A DNA stretch of 64,000 nucleotides from VAYN01 sp964540905 (GTDB lineage Bacteria > Actinomycetota > Thermoleophilia > Solirubrobacterales > 70-9), in contig CAZIOS010000007.1 of the NCBI GenBank assembly GCA_964540905.1, positions 1-64,000 on the forward strand, given 5' to 3'. Below the pieces are notes generated by a model. It saw only the letters and a list, made by a program, of their open reading frames with translations. It was not told the origin of the DNA and did no database searches. This document shows positions 23,580-31,520 of this stretch, one piece after another (the stretch's first letter is position 1; each line of letters starts with the position of its first letter). The translations under genes were made by a program, and so were the position numbers.

Positions 23580-23670
23580 CCGAAGGGCTCCTCACGAGAA
23601 CTTTCCCCAATGTCCGCAGTTTGCGGTGAGGGTTGGGGAGGTGACCTGGAGCCTCGCTAGAGTCGGCGCG

Positions 23671-23988
23671 GTGAGCGAGCTTGAGGTAGATGGCGAGGTT
23701 CTCGCCGAGGAAGATGCCGAGCCGCGCGAGGCGGAGCCGGTGCGGGCGCTGCCGCTGCCCTACGAGGAGCCGCCGACGCCGGTCCTGCGCGGCGATGTCG
23801 GCCGGGCGGCGATCGCCGCCGCCGGCGGGGTGCTTGCTGGCGCCGCGACCGTCGCCGCGGTGCGGGCGGTGACCGCGGTCGGCTCGCGCCAGCGGGCACC
23901 GCGCCGGCTCGGGCGCCGCCGCGAGCGGCCCGCCAACGTCGTCGCCAGCCGCTCCTTCCTCGTGGACGTGCACCTGCTCGGCCGCTAA
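23671..23988 (+). CDS. Small hypothetical protein with one hydrophobic segment
   Basis: A 105-residue protein beginning at GTG 23671 with an acidic, Pro-rich first 45 residues, an Ala/Gly/Val-rich segment (about 53-75) that could be one membrane helix, then a basic Arg-rich stretch and a short hydrophobic end. A TAGAGT box sits seven bases before the GTG. No family recognised. It precedes the AlkA-like gene by ten bases, but nothing links their functions. Confidence 0.5.
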   Translation: MSELEVDGEVLAEEDAEPREAEPVRALPLPYEEPPTPVLRGDVGRAAIAAAGGVLAGAATVAAVRAVTAVGSRQRAPRRLGRRRERPANVVASRSFLVDVHLLGR

Positions 23989-23998
23989 GCCCCGGTTG

Positions 23999-24970
23999 AT
24001 GGGCCGATTTCCCGCCCATATCACTGGAAATCGTCCCGTCGACATCGAAGTTCGGCCGGCGTCGCCGTATCGGTTGCCGGGTCGCAGTCCCGATCGGACC
24101 CTGCGGGCCGACCGGGGTGTCCTGGCACGGCTGCTGCAGGTCGAGGGCAGCCCGGTGGTGGCGCGGGCCTGGCAGCGGCGCTCGGGGGCGGTGCTGCTGC
24201 GGGCAGAGGCGGTCGACCCCGGCGCGGTGACGGTGCCGCTCGCCAGCGGCGCCGAGCCGGCGCCGGCGGACGCGCCGCGGCTGCGGCTGGCGCTGGAGCG
24301 GATGCGCTTCGCGCTCGCCGTCGACGAGGACCTCGGCGAGTTCCACCGCCGCTTCCGCCGCGACCGCCTGCTCGGGCCGCTGCTGCGGCGGCTGCCGAGC
24401 TTCCGGCCGCAACGGCCGCCGTGGCCCTGGGAGGCGCTGGCCTCGGCCGTGGTCAAGCAGCTGATCGAGGCCGACCGCGCCGCCACGATCGAACGCCGCA
24501 TCGTCGGTCGCTGGGGGCCGCGGCTGGGGGAGGGGCGCGGGGCGCTGCGCGACGTCCCCGGGGCGGCGACGATCGCCGGCCGGGCGCCGGCCGAGCTGGA
24601 GTCGATGGACCTGGCCGGGGTGCGGGCGGTGGCGCTGCGCCGAGTCGCCCGCGAGGTCGCCGACGGCCGCTGCGACCCGGGCCAGCGCGGCGGCGACCGG
24701 CGCCTGCTGGCGATCCCCCAGATCGGTCCCTGGACGATCCAGTGCCTGGGCCTCTATGGCCGCGGCGAGATGGACTCGCTGCCGGCCGGTGACCTCGCCT
24801 ACCTGAAGCTGGTCGGCCGCCTCGCCAACCTCGGCCGCCGCGCCACGGTCCCCGAGGTGGAGGAGTTCTACGCCCCCTACGAGCCCTTCCGCGGCCTGGT
24901 CGGGGCGCTCACCCTCGCCGGCCTCTACCGCGCCGTCGCCCAGGGACCGCCGCTGCGACTCGCCGCCTGA
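23999..24970 (+). CDS. DNA-3-methyladenine glycosylase II-type DNA repair enzyme
   Basis: A 323-residue HhH-GPD glycosylase of the AlkA type, which removes alkylated bases. After an N-terminal domain of about 120 residues come the helical domains with VVKQLI near 150, the helix-hairpin-helix IPQIGPWTIQC (near 239-249) and the catalytic aspartate in LPAGDLAYLK (near 264-266). Cysteines for an Fe-S cluster are absent, as expected for AlkA rather than MutY/Nth. ATG 23999 is used; a TTG lies one codon upstream. The next gene starts at the base following its stop. Confidence 0.85.
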   Translation: MGRFPAHITGNRPVDIEVRPASPYRLPGRSPDRTLRADRGVLARLLQVEGSPVVARAWQRRSGAVLLRAEAVDPGAVTVPLASGAEPAPADAPRLRLALERMRFALAVDEDLGEFHRRFRRDRLLGPLLRRLPSFRPQRPPWPWEALASAVVKQLIEADRAATIERRIVGRWGPRLGEGRGALRDVPGAATIAGRAPAELESMDLAGVRAVALRRVAREVADGRCDPGQRGGDRRLLAIPQIGPWTIQCLGLYGRGEMDSLPAGDLAYLKLVGRLANLGRRATVPEVEEFYAPYEPFRGLVGALTLAGLYRAVAQGPPLRLAA

Positions 24971-27349
24971 GTGACCCGGCGCCGCCTGCACCGGCTCGTG
25001 CCTGGACGGACGTGGGGTCAAGCGTCTGGACGATCTGTCGATAACGACGCGATGCCGGACAGCGGGGACAGAAACTGGCCGGACCACGAGGTCGACGAAT
25101 TCCTCGATCAGATCTCCTCCGGCGGCCAGGACTACCGCCGCCTGGTCGAGCGCCTGCCGGTGATCGTCTACGCCTCCGAGCTGGGTGAGAACGGGCGCTG
25201 GCGCTACGTCAGCCCCCAGGTCGAGGAGATCCTCGGCTACAGCGCCGAGGAGTTCAAGACCGACCCCGGCCTCTGGGCGCGGCTGCTGCACCCGGACGAC
25301 CGCGAGCGGGCGCTGGAGATCGAATCCGAGCACTACCTGGGCGACCGCAACACCAGTCCGATCGAGTATCGGATGCGGACCCGGGATGGCGGCACCGTCT
25401 GGCTGCTCGACGAGGCGGTGCTGGAGCCCGACGAGCAGGGGGTGCCGGTCTGGCACGGGGTGCTCTACGACGTCAGCGAGCGCAAAGGCGCTTACAAGGA
25501 GCTGCAGCGGGCGCTCTCCCAGCAGGCGCTGGTGGCCCGGCTCGGCGAGCGGGCGCTGCGCGACAGCGACCCGGAGTCGCTGATGCGCGCGGCGACGGCG
25601 CTGATCGCCGAAGTCGACGGCGTCAAGAGCGCCTGCATCTGGGAGCTCGGCCGCGACGGCCGCCGGCTCAACCTCTGCGCCGGCCTCGAGGACGAGGTCG
25701 TCGGCGCCGGCCGCCGCGTCTCCGCCGCCCGCGACTCCCACGCCGGTGCCGTGCTCGAGTCCGGCACCCACGCGATCGTCTCCGACTGGGTCGGGGAGAC
25801 GCGCTTCACGATGCCGCCGGTGCTGCGCGTCTTCGGCGCCGCCAGCAGCCTCTCGGTGAGGATCGACGGCAAGGACCACCCCTTCGGCGTGCTCGACATC
25901 CACGCCACCGAGCCCGCCGCCTTCACCGCCAAGGACGTGCCCTTCCTGCAGGCGGCGGCGAACGTGCTGGCGGAGGCGATCGAGCGCCACGGCGCCGACC
26001 AGGCGCTGCGCCACCGCGTCCTCCACGATGCCCTCACCGGCCTGCCCAACCGGCTCAGCTTCGTCGACGCGCTCGGCGAGGCGCTGAGGCGGGCGACGAT
26101 CTCCGGCTCGCCGGTCGGGATCCTCTTCCTCGACCTCGACCACTTCAAGCTGATCAACGACAGCCTCGGCCACCACGCCGGCGACGCTCTGCTGCGGGCG
26201 GTGGCGCCGCGCCTGCGCGGCCACCTGCGCCCCGGCGACGTCGTCGCCCGCTTCGGCGGCGACGAGTTCGGGATCCTGATCGACCGCCTCGCCGACGAAG
26301 GCGAGGCGATCGCGATCGCCGACCGCGTCGCCGCCGCCTTCACCCAGCCCTTCTCGCTGGACGGGGTCGAGCACTTCGTCAGCGCCAGCATCGGCGTCGC
26401 CGTCGCCCACCCCTCCGCCCAGCGCAGCACCAACGCCGAGCTGCTGATCCGCGACGCCGACGCGGCGATGTACCGGGCGAAGGAACGCGGCCGCGCCCGC
26501 TGCGTCCTCTTCGACGCCGAGATGCGGGCCTCGGCGATGCGCCGGCTCGAGGTCGAACGCGAGCTGCGCCACGCCGTCGACCGCGACGAGCTGACCCTCC
26601 ACTACCAGCCGCTGATCAACCTGCGCAACGGCGCCATCACCGGGCTCGAGGCGCTGGTCCGCTGGCAGCACCCCGAGCGCGGCCTGCTCGACCCGGCCGA
26701 GTTCGTCTCGATCGCCGAGGACAGCGGCCTGATCGAGCCGATCGGGCGCTGGGTCCAGGAGCGCGCCTGCCGCCAGGTGCTCGAGTGGCACGAGCAGCGC
26801 CCCGACGAGCGCCCCTTCGACGTCGCCGTCAACCTCTCCGCCCGCCAGGTCGCCCACCGCGACCTGCCGGCGACGGTGGCCGAGATCATCGCCCGCACCG
26901 GGCTCGACCCGGTCCACCTGCGGCTGGAGATCACCGAGAGCGTCCTGGTCGAGGAGTCGGCGACGGCGATCGCCTCGCTGGAGGCGCTGAACGAGATCGG
27001 CGTCCGGCTCGTCCTCGACGACTTCGGCACCGGCTACTCCTCGCTCGCCTACCTCAACCGCTTCCCCTTCCACGCCCTGAAGATCGACCGCTCCTTCGTC
27101 GACGCGCTGGGGATCGAGCAGGAGCGCACGGCGATCGTCGAGGCGATCATCGGCATGGCCCGGGCGCTGTCGCTGGAGGTGATCGCCGAGGGGGTCGAGA
27201 GCGAGGTGCAGCTGGCCGAGCTGCGCCGGCTCGGCTGCGACTACGCGCAGGGGCACCTCTTCCACGCGGCGATGCCGGCCGCCGAGGTCGGCCGCCTGCT
27301 GGCCGCCGGCAGCCTCGGCTATTCGGGGATTTCGCCGCCCGGCAGGTAG
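24971..27349 (+). CDS. PAS-GAF-GGDEF-EAL cyclic di-GMP signalling protein
   Basis: A 792-residue soluble protein with a PAS domain (about 55-170, ending VLYDVSERK), a GAF domain (about 185-340), a diguanylate cyclase domain with an intact RFGGDEF (near 427-432) and a phosphodiesterase domain with an intact EAL (near 559-561), DDFGTGYSS and KIDRSF. Both catalytic signatures are complete, so it could make or break c-di-GMP, with PAS/GAF sensing. The GTG at 24971 is contiguous with the upstream stop; an ATG at 25052 is an alternative. Its 3' end overlaps the convergent ABC binding-protein gene by 31 bases. It shares the window with an HD-GYP enzyme and a c-di-GMP riboswitch. Confidence 0.92.
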   Translation: MTRRRLHRLVPGRTWGQASGRSVDNDAMPDSGDRNWPDHEVDEFLDQISSGGQDYRRLVERLPVIVYASELGENGRWRYVSPQVEEILGYSAEEFKTDPGLWARLLHPDDRERALEIESEHYLGDRNTSPIEYRMRTRDGGTVWLLDEAVLEPDEQGVPVWHGVLYDVSERKGAYKELQRALSQQALVARLGERALRDSDPESLMRAATALIAEVDGVKSACIWELGRDGRRLNLCAGLEDEVVGAGRRVSAARDSHAGAVLESGTHAIVSDWVGETRFTMPPVLRVFGAASSLSVRIDGKDHPFGVLDIHATEPAAFTAKDVPFLQAAANVLAEAIERHGADQALRHRVLHDALTGLPNRLSFVDALGEALRRATISGSPVGILFLDLDHFKLINDSLGHHAGDALLRAVAPRLRGHLRPGDVVARFGGDEFGILIDRLADEGEAIAIADRVAAAFTQPFSLDGVEHFVSASIGVAVAHPSAQRSTNAELLIRDADAAMYRAKERGRARCVLFDAEMRASAMRRLEVERELRHAVDRDELTLHYQPLINLRNGAITGLEALVRWQHPERGLLDPAEFVSIAEDSGLIEPIGRWVQERACRQVLEWHEQRPDERPFDVAVNLSARQVAHRDLPATVAEIIARTGLDPVHLRLEITESVLVEESATAIASLEALNEIGVRLVLDDFGTGYSSLAYLNRFPFHALKIDRSFVDALGIEQERTAIVEAIIGMARALSLEVIAEGVESEVQLAELRRLGCDYAQGHLFHAAMPAAEVGRLLAAGSLGYSGISPPGR

Positions 27350-28344
27350 GCGTTGGTCAGCAGTTCGGCCGGGGTCAGCAGTTCCTGGACGAGGCCGTTG
27401 TCGCGCATCCAGCCGGCGAAGGCTTCCCACTCCTTGGGGTCCATGTAGCCGTAGGGCTTGCTCCCCACCCGCGCCGAGAGCAGCGGCAGCGTCGCCTTGA
27501 CCTCGGCTTCGGTCAGCTTCGGTTCGAGGGCGTGGTTGGCTTCCAGCACCGCCGCCGTCGCCGCCTTCGGGTCCTTTGCCGCGGCTTCGGTGCCGCGCTG
27601 CAGCGCCGCCAGGAAGAGGCGGATCGCTTCCGGTTCGGCTTCCAGGTTCTTCTGGTTGGCGACCAGGACCAGCTCGTCGTAGGTGGGGACGCCTAGCTTG
27701 TCGACGGGGGTTACGACCGGGGCTTCGCCGCGCTGTCGCAGATCGACGCCCTCGACGTTGCTGTAGCCGCCGAGCATCGCCTGGGCGCTGCCGCCGATCA
27801 GCGCCGGCAGCAGGCCGAAGCCGACGTTGACTTCCTTCACCTCCGACGGCGTCAGCTGGACGCGGGAGAGGATCGTCTTCAGGAAGGCGGCCTGGTAGGG
27901 GATGCCGGCGGTGGCGACGGTCTTGCCCTTGAGGCCGCCGACCCCTTTGATGCCGGATTTCTTCAGCCAGATCAGCGAGGTCAGCGGCTGGTTGACGAGG
28001 GCGCCGACGGCGACGACGCCGAGCCCCTGTTCGCGCGCCAGCGCCACCTCCGGCTCGTAGGAGATCGCCAGGTCGGAGCGGCCGGCGGCGACCTGCTTGA
28101 TCGGCAGCGAGGGGTCGGAGGGCGCCTCGATGCTGAGGTTGAGGCCGGCTTCCCTGAAGTAGCCGAGCTTCTGCGCCATGTAGATCCCGGCGTGGTCGGG
28201 GTTGGGGTAGAAGTCGAGCGTGAGGCTGAAGGGCTGCGCTTCGCCGCTGGTGTCGTCCGACTTCTCGCCGCAGGCGGCGAGGCCGAGCGCCAGCGCCAGC
28301 AGGACGACGGCGAGGGCGATCGCCGATGTTCGGGACGACTTCAT
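27319..28344 (-). CDS. ABC transporter substrate-binding lipoprotein, ThiY-like (thiamine pyrimidine precursor)
   Basis: A 341-residue NMT1/THI5-like binding protein. The signal peptide ends in the lipobox GLAAC (near 22-26). The mature part begins LTLDFYPNPDHAGIYMAQ and contains PSDPSLPIKQVAAGRSDLAISYEPEV and KGKTVATAGIP, segments shared with ThiY, which binds formylaminopyrimidine salvaged from degraded thiamine. It is followed by permease and ATPase genes in one operon order (ATPase, permease, binding protein). No thiamine riboswitch was found. The alternative is a general NitT/TauT-type substrate. Confidence 0.82.
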   Translation of the reverse strand: MKSSRTSAIALAVVLLALALGLAACGEKSDDTSGEAQPFSLTLDFYPNPDHAGIYMAQKLGYFREAGLNLSIEAPSDPSLPIKQVAAGRSDLAISYEPEVALAREQGLGVVAVGALVNQPLTSLIWLKKSGIKGVGGLKGKTVATAGIPYQAAFLKTILSRVQLTPSEVKEVNVGFGLLPALIGGSAQAMLGGYSNVEGVDLRQRGEAPVVTPVDKLGVPTYDELVLVANQKNLEAEPEAIRLFLAALQRGTEAAAKDPKAATAAVLEANHALEPKLTEAEVKATLPLLSARVGSKPYGYMDPKEWEAFAGWMRDNGLVQELLTPAELLTNAYLPGGEIPE

Positions 28345-28354
28345 CCCCTGTGTT

Positions 28355-29116
28355 CTATCGCCAAGTGACGACGAGTCGCTCGACGAGGGCGACGAGGCCG
28401 AAGAGGGCGAGGCCGATTACGGCGAGGATCGTGACCGAGGCGAAGACGCGGGCGGTTTCCACCAGGCCGTTGTCTTCGAGGATCAGGTGACCCAAACCGG
28501 AGCTGGAGCCGGCCCACTCGGCGAAGACCGCGCCGATCGGAGCGATGGCGGCGGCGATCTTGGCGCCGCTGAAGGTGCTGGGCAGCGCCGTCGGCACCTC
28601 GACCCGGCGAAAGATCTGCCAGCGCGAGGCGTAGAGGGTGCGCATCAGCTTGGTCGCTTCGGGGTCGACCGAGCGCAGGCCGTCGAGCGCGTTGACGGTG
28701 ATCGGGAAGAAGCAGACCAGCGCCACGATCACCAGCTTGGGGACGATTCCGAAGCCGAACCAGACGAGGAGGATCGGGGCGAGGGCGAGGATGGGGACCG
28801 CCTGAGAGGCGACCAGCAGCGGGTAGGCGGCGTGCCGCAGAAGGTCGGAGAGACGCAGCAGCACGGCGAAGAGGAGGCCGACGACGACGGCGCAGCCAAA
28901 GCCGAACAGGACCTCGCGCAGGGTCACCCAGGTGTTTTCGGCCAGCAGCGGGCGGTTGTCCCAGAGCGAGCTGGCGACTTCGGCCGGCGAGGGGACGAGG
29001 AAGCTTTCGATCCCGAGCAGTTCGGCCAGGAGACCGGTCGAGGCGGCGATCTGCCAGGCGCCGATCAGCGTCGCCAGCAGCAGCAGCGGCGGCAGCCAGC
29101 GTCGCCAGTCCCTCAT
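28355..29116 (-). CDS. ABC transporter permease, ThiX/SsuC-like
   Basis: A 253-residue membrane protein with about six helices and the binding-protein-dependent transport EAA-type loop (LRSVDPEATKLMRTLYASRWQIFRRVEVPTALP in outline, near 135-170, ending in the VEVPTALP element). Its start overlaps the stop of the ATPase gene as ATGA, and it ends ten bases before the binding-protein gene, so the three genes are one unit. Substrate is inferred from the ThiY-like partner. Confidence 0.85.
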   Translation of the reverse strand: MRDWRRWLPPLLLLATLIGAWQIAASTGLLAELLGIESFLVPSPAEVASSLWDNRPLLAENTWVTLREVLFGFGCAVVVGLLFAVLLRLSDLLRHAAYPLLVASQAVPILALAPILLVWFGFGIVPKLVIVALVCFFPITVNALDGLRSVDPEATKLMRTLYASRWQIFRRVEVPTALPSTFSGAKIAAAIAPIGAVFAEWAGSSSGLGHLILEDNGLVETARVFASVTILAVIGLALFGLVALVERLVVTWR

Positions 29117-29865
29117 CGCGAGCCCTCGTGCAGCGCCCGCAGCGCCCGCTCGCGCACGGCGACGAACTCGGGAGCGGTGACGGCGGCGTCGCGGTCGGCG
29201 GCGCGCGGCGCCGGCGCCCGCAGCTCGGCGACGATCCGGGCCGGGCGGGGGGAGAGCACCAGCACCCGGTCGGAGAGGTAGAGCGCCTCCTCGACGTCGT
29301 GGCTGACGAGGACGACGGTGCGGGGGTCGGCCCGCAGCGCCATCGCCAGCCAGCCCTGCATCTCGGCCCGGGTGATCGCGTCGAGCGCGGCGAAGGGCTC
29401 GTCCAGCGTCAGCACCGGCTTGCCGGCGACGAGGGTGCGGAGGAAGGCGACGCGCTGGCGCATGCCGCCGGAGAGCTCGGCCGGGCGAGCGCGCTCGAAG
29501 CCACCGAGGCCGAAGCGCTCGAACAGGTCGGCCGCCGCCCGCCGTGCCTCGGCCCTGCCGGCGCCGCGGTTGCGCAGCGCCAGCGCCGCGTTGTCGAGCG
29601 CCGAGTACCAGGGCAGGAGCAGGTCGCGCTGGGGCATGTAGGCGCAGTGGCCGAGGCGGCCGGCGGCGTCCGCGGCGCCGTCGACCTCGACCGTGCCTCC
29701 GCTCGGCTCGAGCAGGCCGCAGATCAGCTCCAGCAGCGTCGACTTGCCGCAACCGGAGGGGCCGACGAGGCCGACGACGCCCTGCGGGGCGAGTTCGAGG
29801 TCGAGGCCGTCGAGCGTTCGCAGCTCCCCGTAGGCATGCCCGAGGGCGCGAATGGTGATCGCCAT
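29113..29865 (-). CDS. ABC transporter ATPase, ThiZ/SsuB-like
   Basis: A 250-residue nucleotide-binding subunit with Walker A GPSGCGKS (near 40-47), Q-loop YMPQRDLLLPW, signature ELSGGMRQR, Walker B VLTLDEPFAALD and switch HDVEEAL. The ATG for MAITIRALGH is chosen, as residues upstream in the open frame are not conserved. It is first in the operon. A perfect inverted repeat CTGACC/GGTCAG lies 28-44 bases upstream. The Rrf2 regulator gene is divergent from it. Confidence 0.87.
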   Translation of the reverse strand: MAITIRALGHAYGELRTLDGLDLELAPQGVVGLVGPSGCGKSTLLELICGLLEPSGGTVEVDGAADAAGRLGHCAYMPQRDLLLPWYSALDNAALALRNRGAGRAEARRAAADLFERFGLGGFERARPAELSGGMRQRVAFLRTLVAGKPVLTLDEPFAALDAITRAEMQGWLAMALRADPRTVVLVSHDVEEALYLSDRVLVLSPRPARIVAELRAPAPRAADRDAAVTAPEFVAVRERALRALHEGSR

Positions 29866-29892
29866 CCCGGCATCCTGGCGCACTCCGCGCTT

Positions 29893-29909
29893 CTGACCAA
29901 GTGGGTCAG
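29893..29909. promoter_or_regulatory. Inverted repeat before ABC importer operon
   Basis: CTGACC (29893-29898) and GGTCAG (29904-29909) form a perfect palindrome with a five-base spacer in the 178-base divergent region between the ABC operon and the Rrf2 gene. It may be an operator, or a leader hairpin of the operon. Confidence 0.4.
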
Positions 29910-30043
29910 GAAAGTCGACAAACACCCGCGCAAACGTCTGGCCGATCGCCGGCGCGGTAGCCGCCGTCGGCGCTGGCAAGAGGCGGACCAGGCACGGGCG
30001 CTGGCCCCTGACCCCCCCCGGCCGACTGATTTACTAGGTCTCT

Positions 30044-30529
30044 ATGCGCGTTTCAGCGAAGGCCGACTACGCGGTCCGGGCCGCGGTCGAGCTGGCCGCG
30101 GCCGAGGAGGGCCCGATCAAGGGCGAGCGCCTGGCCGAGGCCCAGGACATCCCGCTGCAGTTCCTCGAGCACATCCTGCTCGAGCTCAAGCACCACGGCA
30201 TCGTCCGCGCCCGCCGCGGCGCCAAAGGCGGCTACTGGCTGGCCCGGCCCGCCGACGAGGTCACCGTCGCCGACATCGTCCGCGCCGTCGAGGGCCCGAT
30301 CGCCGACGTCCAGTCGACGCCGCCCGAGGCGATCAAGTACAGCGGCAACTCCGAGCACCTGCGCGACGTCTGGGTCGCGGTCCGCGCCAGCCTGCGCTCG
30401 GTGCTGGAGGAGGTCACCCTCGCCAACCTCGTCTCCGGCGAGCTGCCGCGGGTGGTCGAGGAGCTGACCGCCTCCCCCGACGCCTGGCACGCCAGCACCT
30501 CGACCAAGGAAATGGCCGAAGGCGGCTAG
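30044..30529 (+). CDS. Rrf2-family transcription regulator
   Basis: A 161-residue winged-helix regulator. Its start MRVSAKADYAVRAAVELAA, the helix-turn-helix near 28-48 (AEAQDIPLQFLEHIL) and the wing RGAKGGYWLARP are typical of Rrf2. The cysteine triad that binds Fe-S in IscR or NsrR is missing from the loop near 90-110, so it should not carry a cluster; a CymR-like or other mode is likely. TACTAG lies six bases before the ATG, pointing to a leaderless message. It is divergent from a ThiXYZ-like operon, which it may control. Confidence 0.85.
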   Translation: MRVSAKADYAVRAAVELAAAEEGPIKGERLAEAQDIPLQFLEHILLELKHHGIVRARRGAKGGYWLARPADEVTVADIVRAVEGPIADVQSTPPEAIKYSGNSEHLRDVWVAVRASLRSVLEEVTLANLVSGELPRVVEELTASPDAWHASTSTKEMAEGG

Positions 30530-31428
30530 TAGTCGGTCGCCGGCACCAGGTCGAAGTCGGTGCCGAGCCGCAGCTCGCTGTAGCGCCGGACCCAGTCGTC
30601 GTTGATGCGGTCGGACTGACGCTTCATCCGCGGCTCGAACTCGAAGCCGTCGGGCGGGGAGAGGTCGATGCGGTCGAGCAGGTTGAGGGTGCTGGTCTCG
30701 TAGTCGGCGGCGAAGTTCTCGTAGAGGACGAGAACCGGTTTGATCCCGCAGTGCTCGAAGAAGGCATCCCAGCAGGCCTCCTCGACCAGCAGCTGCTCGA
30801 GCAGGTGGGCGATCGCCCGGTAGTGGAAGCGCAGCTGCGGGCGGTGCTCCTCGATGAAGCTGCGGTAGGGAGGAGAGCCCTCGCTCTCGACCGAGGCGGC
30901 CTTGGCGCTGGCCTGGTCCTCGCGCCAGGTCGCGGTCTGCACCGCCTTCCACAGCGAGACCGCCTGGCGCAGCTTGTTGGCGCGGACGACGCGGACGAAG
31001 GTGAGCTCGGGGAAGACGGCCGGCAGCAGCTCCGCCAGCGACAGGTCGCGGTAGGCGGGGACGTTGCGCAGCAGGCTGACGAAGTCGCCGAAGTAGCCCC
31101 ACATCAGCTTCGCGCCGAAGATCCCGTTCGGGGTGGTGCCGGCCCCGAACGCCCACTCGAGGTAGCGGTCGTAGGCGGCGCGGCTCCACAGCGGCGAGCG
31201 CGGCGGTGGCTCGTTGCCGACGCCGCGCTCGCCGAGGTGGTCGCGGATCGACGGGTCCTCGACCCCGACGAAGTACTCCTCCGGGCGCCGCGGGCGGCCG
31301 CTGTGGCGCAGCGCCTCGAAGTACTCCTCGGGGCGACCGGCGACGCCGGTTTCCGCCAGCGCATGGCAGACCAGGGTGCTGCCGCTTCGCGGCGTGGCGC
31401 AGACGAGATAGGAGCGTTGGGGCGGCAT
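30526..31428 (-). CDS. Stf0-type sulfotransferase
   Basis: A 300-residue PAPS-dependent sulfotransferase of the Stf0 family, known in mycobacteria for sulfating trehalose on the way to sulfolipid. The 5'-phosphosulfate loop CATPRSGSTLVCHAL (near 10-24), the GRPEEYF segments, FGAKLMW and VVRANKLRQAVSLWKA are visible. Length is normal for the family. It overlaps the Rrf2 gene end by four bases and is divergent from a sulfatase gene. The acceptor here is unknown; a sugar or glycolipid is likely from the family. Confidence 0.85.
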   Translation of the reverse strand: MPPQRSYLVCATPRSGSTLVCHALAETGVAGRPEEYFEALRHSGRPRRPEEYFVGVEDPSIRDHLGERGVGNEPPPRSPLWSRAAYDRYLEWAFGAGTTPNGIFGAKLMWGYFGDFVSLLRNVPAYRDLSLAELLPAVFPELTFVRVVRANKLRQAVSLWKAVQTATWREDQASAKAASVESEGSPPYRSFIEEHRPQLRFHYRAIAHLLEQLLVEEACWDAFFEHCGIKPVLVLYENFAADYETSTLNLLDRIDLSPPDGFEFEPRMKRQSDRINDDWVRRYSELRLGTDFDLVPATDY

Positions 31429-31520
31429 CGGAGTGTTAGCTGAGTAAGTTAATCAACAAGACCAGCAATGTTGCACGCTCGCTAGTCTTGCCTCTGTACC
31501 CGCTTGGAGGGAGGCCACCC

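Noticed and set aside
29866..30043. Possible TPP riboswitch before the ThiXYZ-like operon (minus-strand CCTGGTCCGCCTCTTGCCAG resembles the 3' half of the aptamer)
   Set aside because: The essential CTGAGA segment and the first helix are missing, and the match to the 3' half is only partial.
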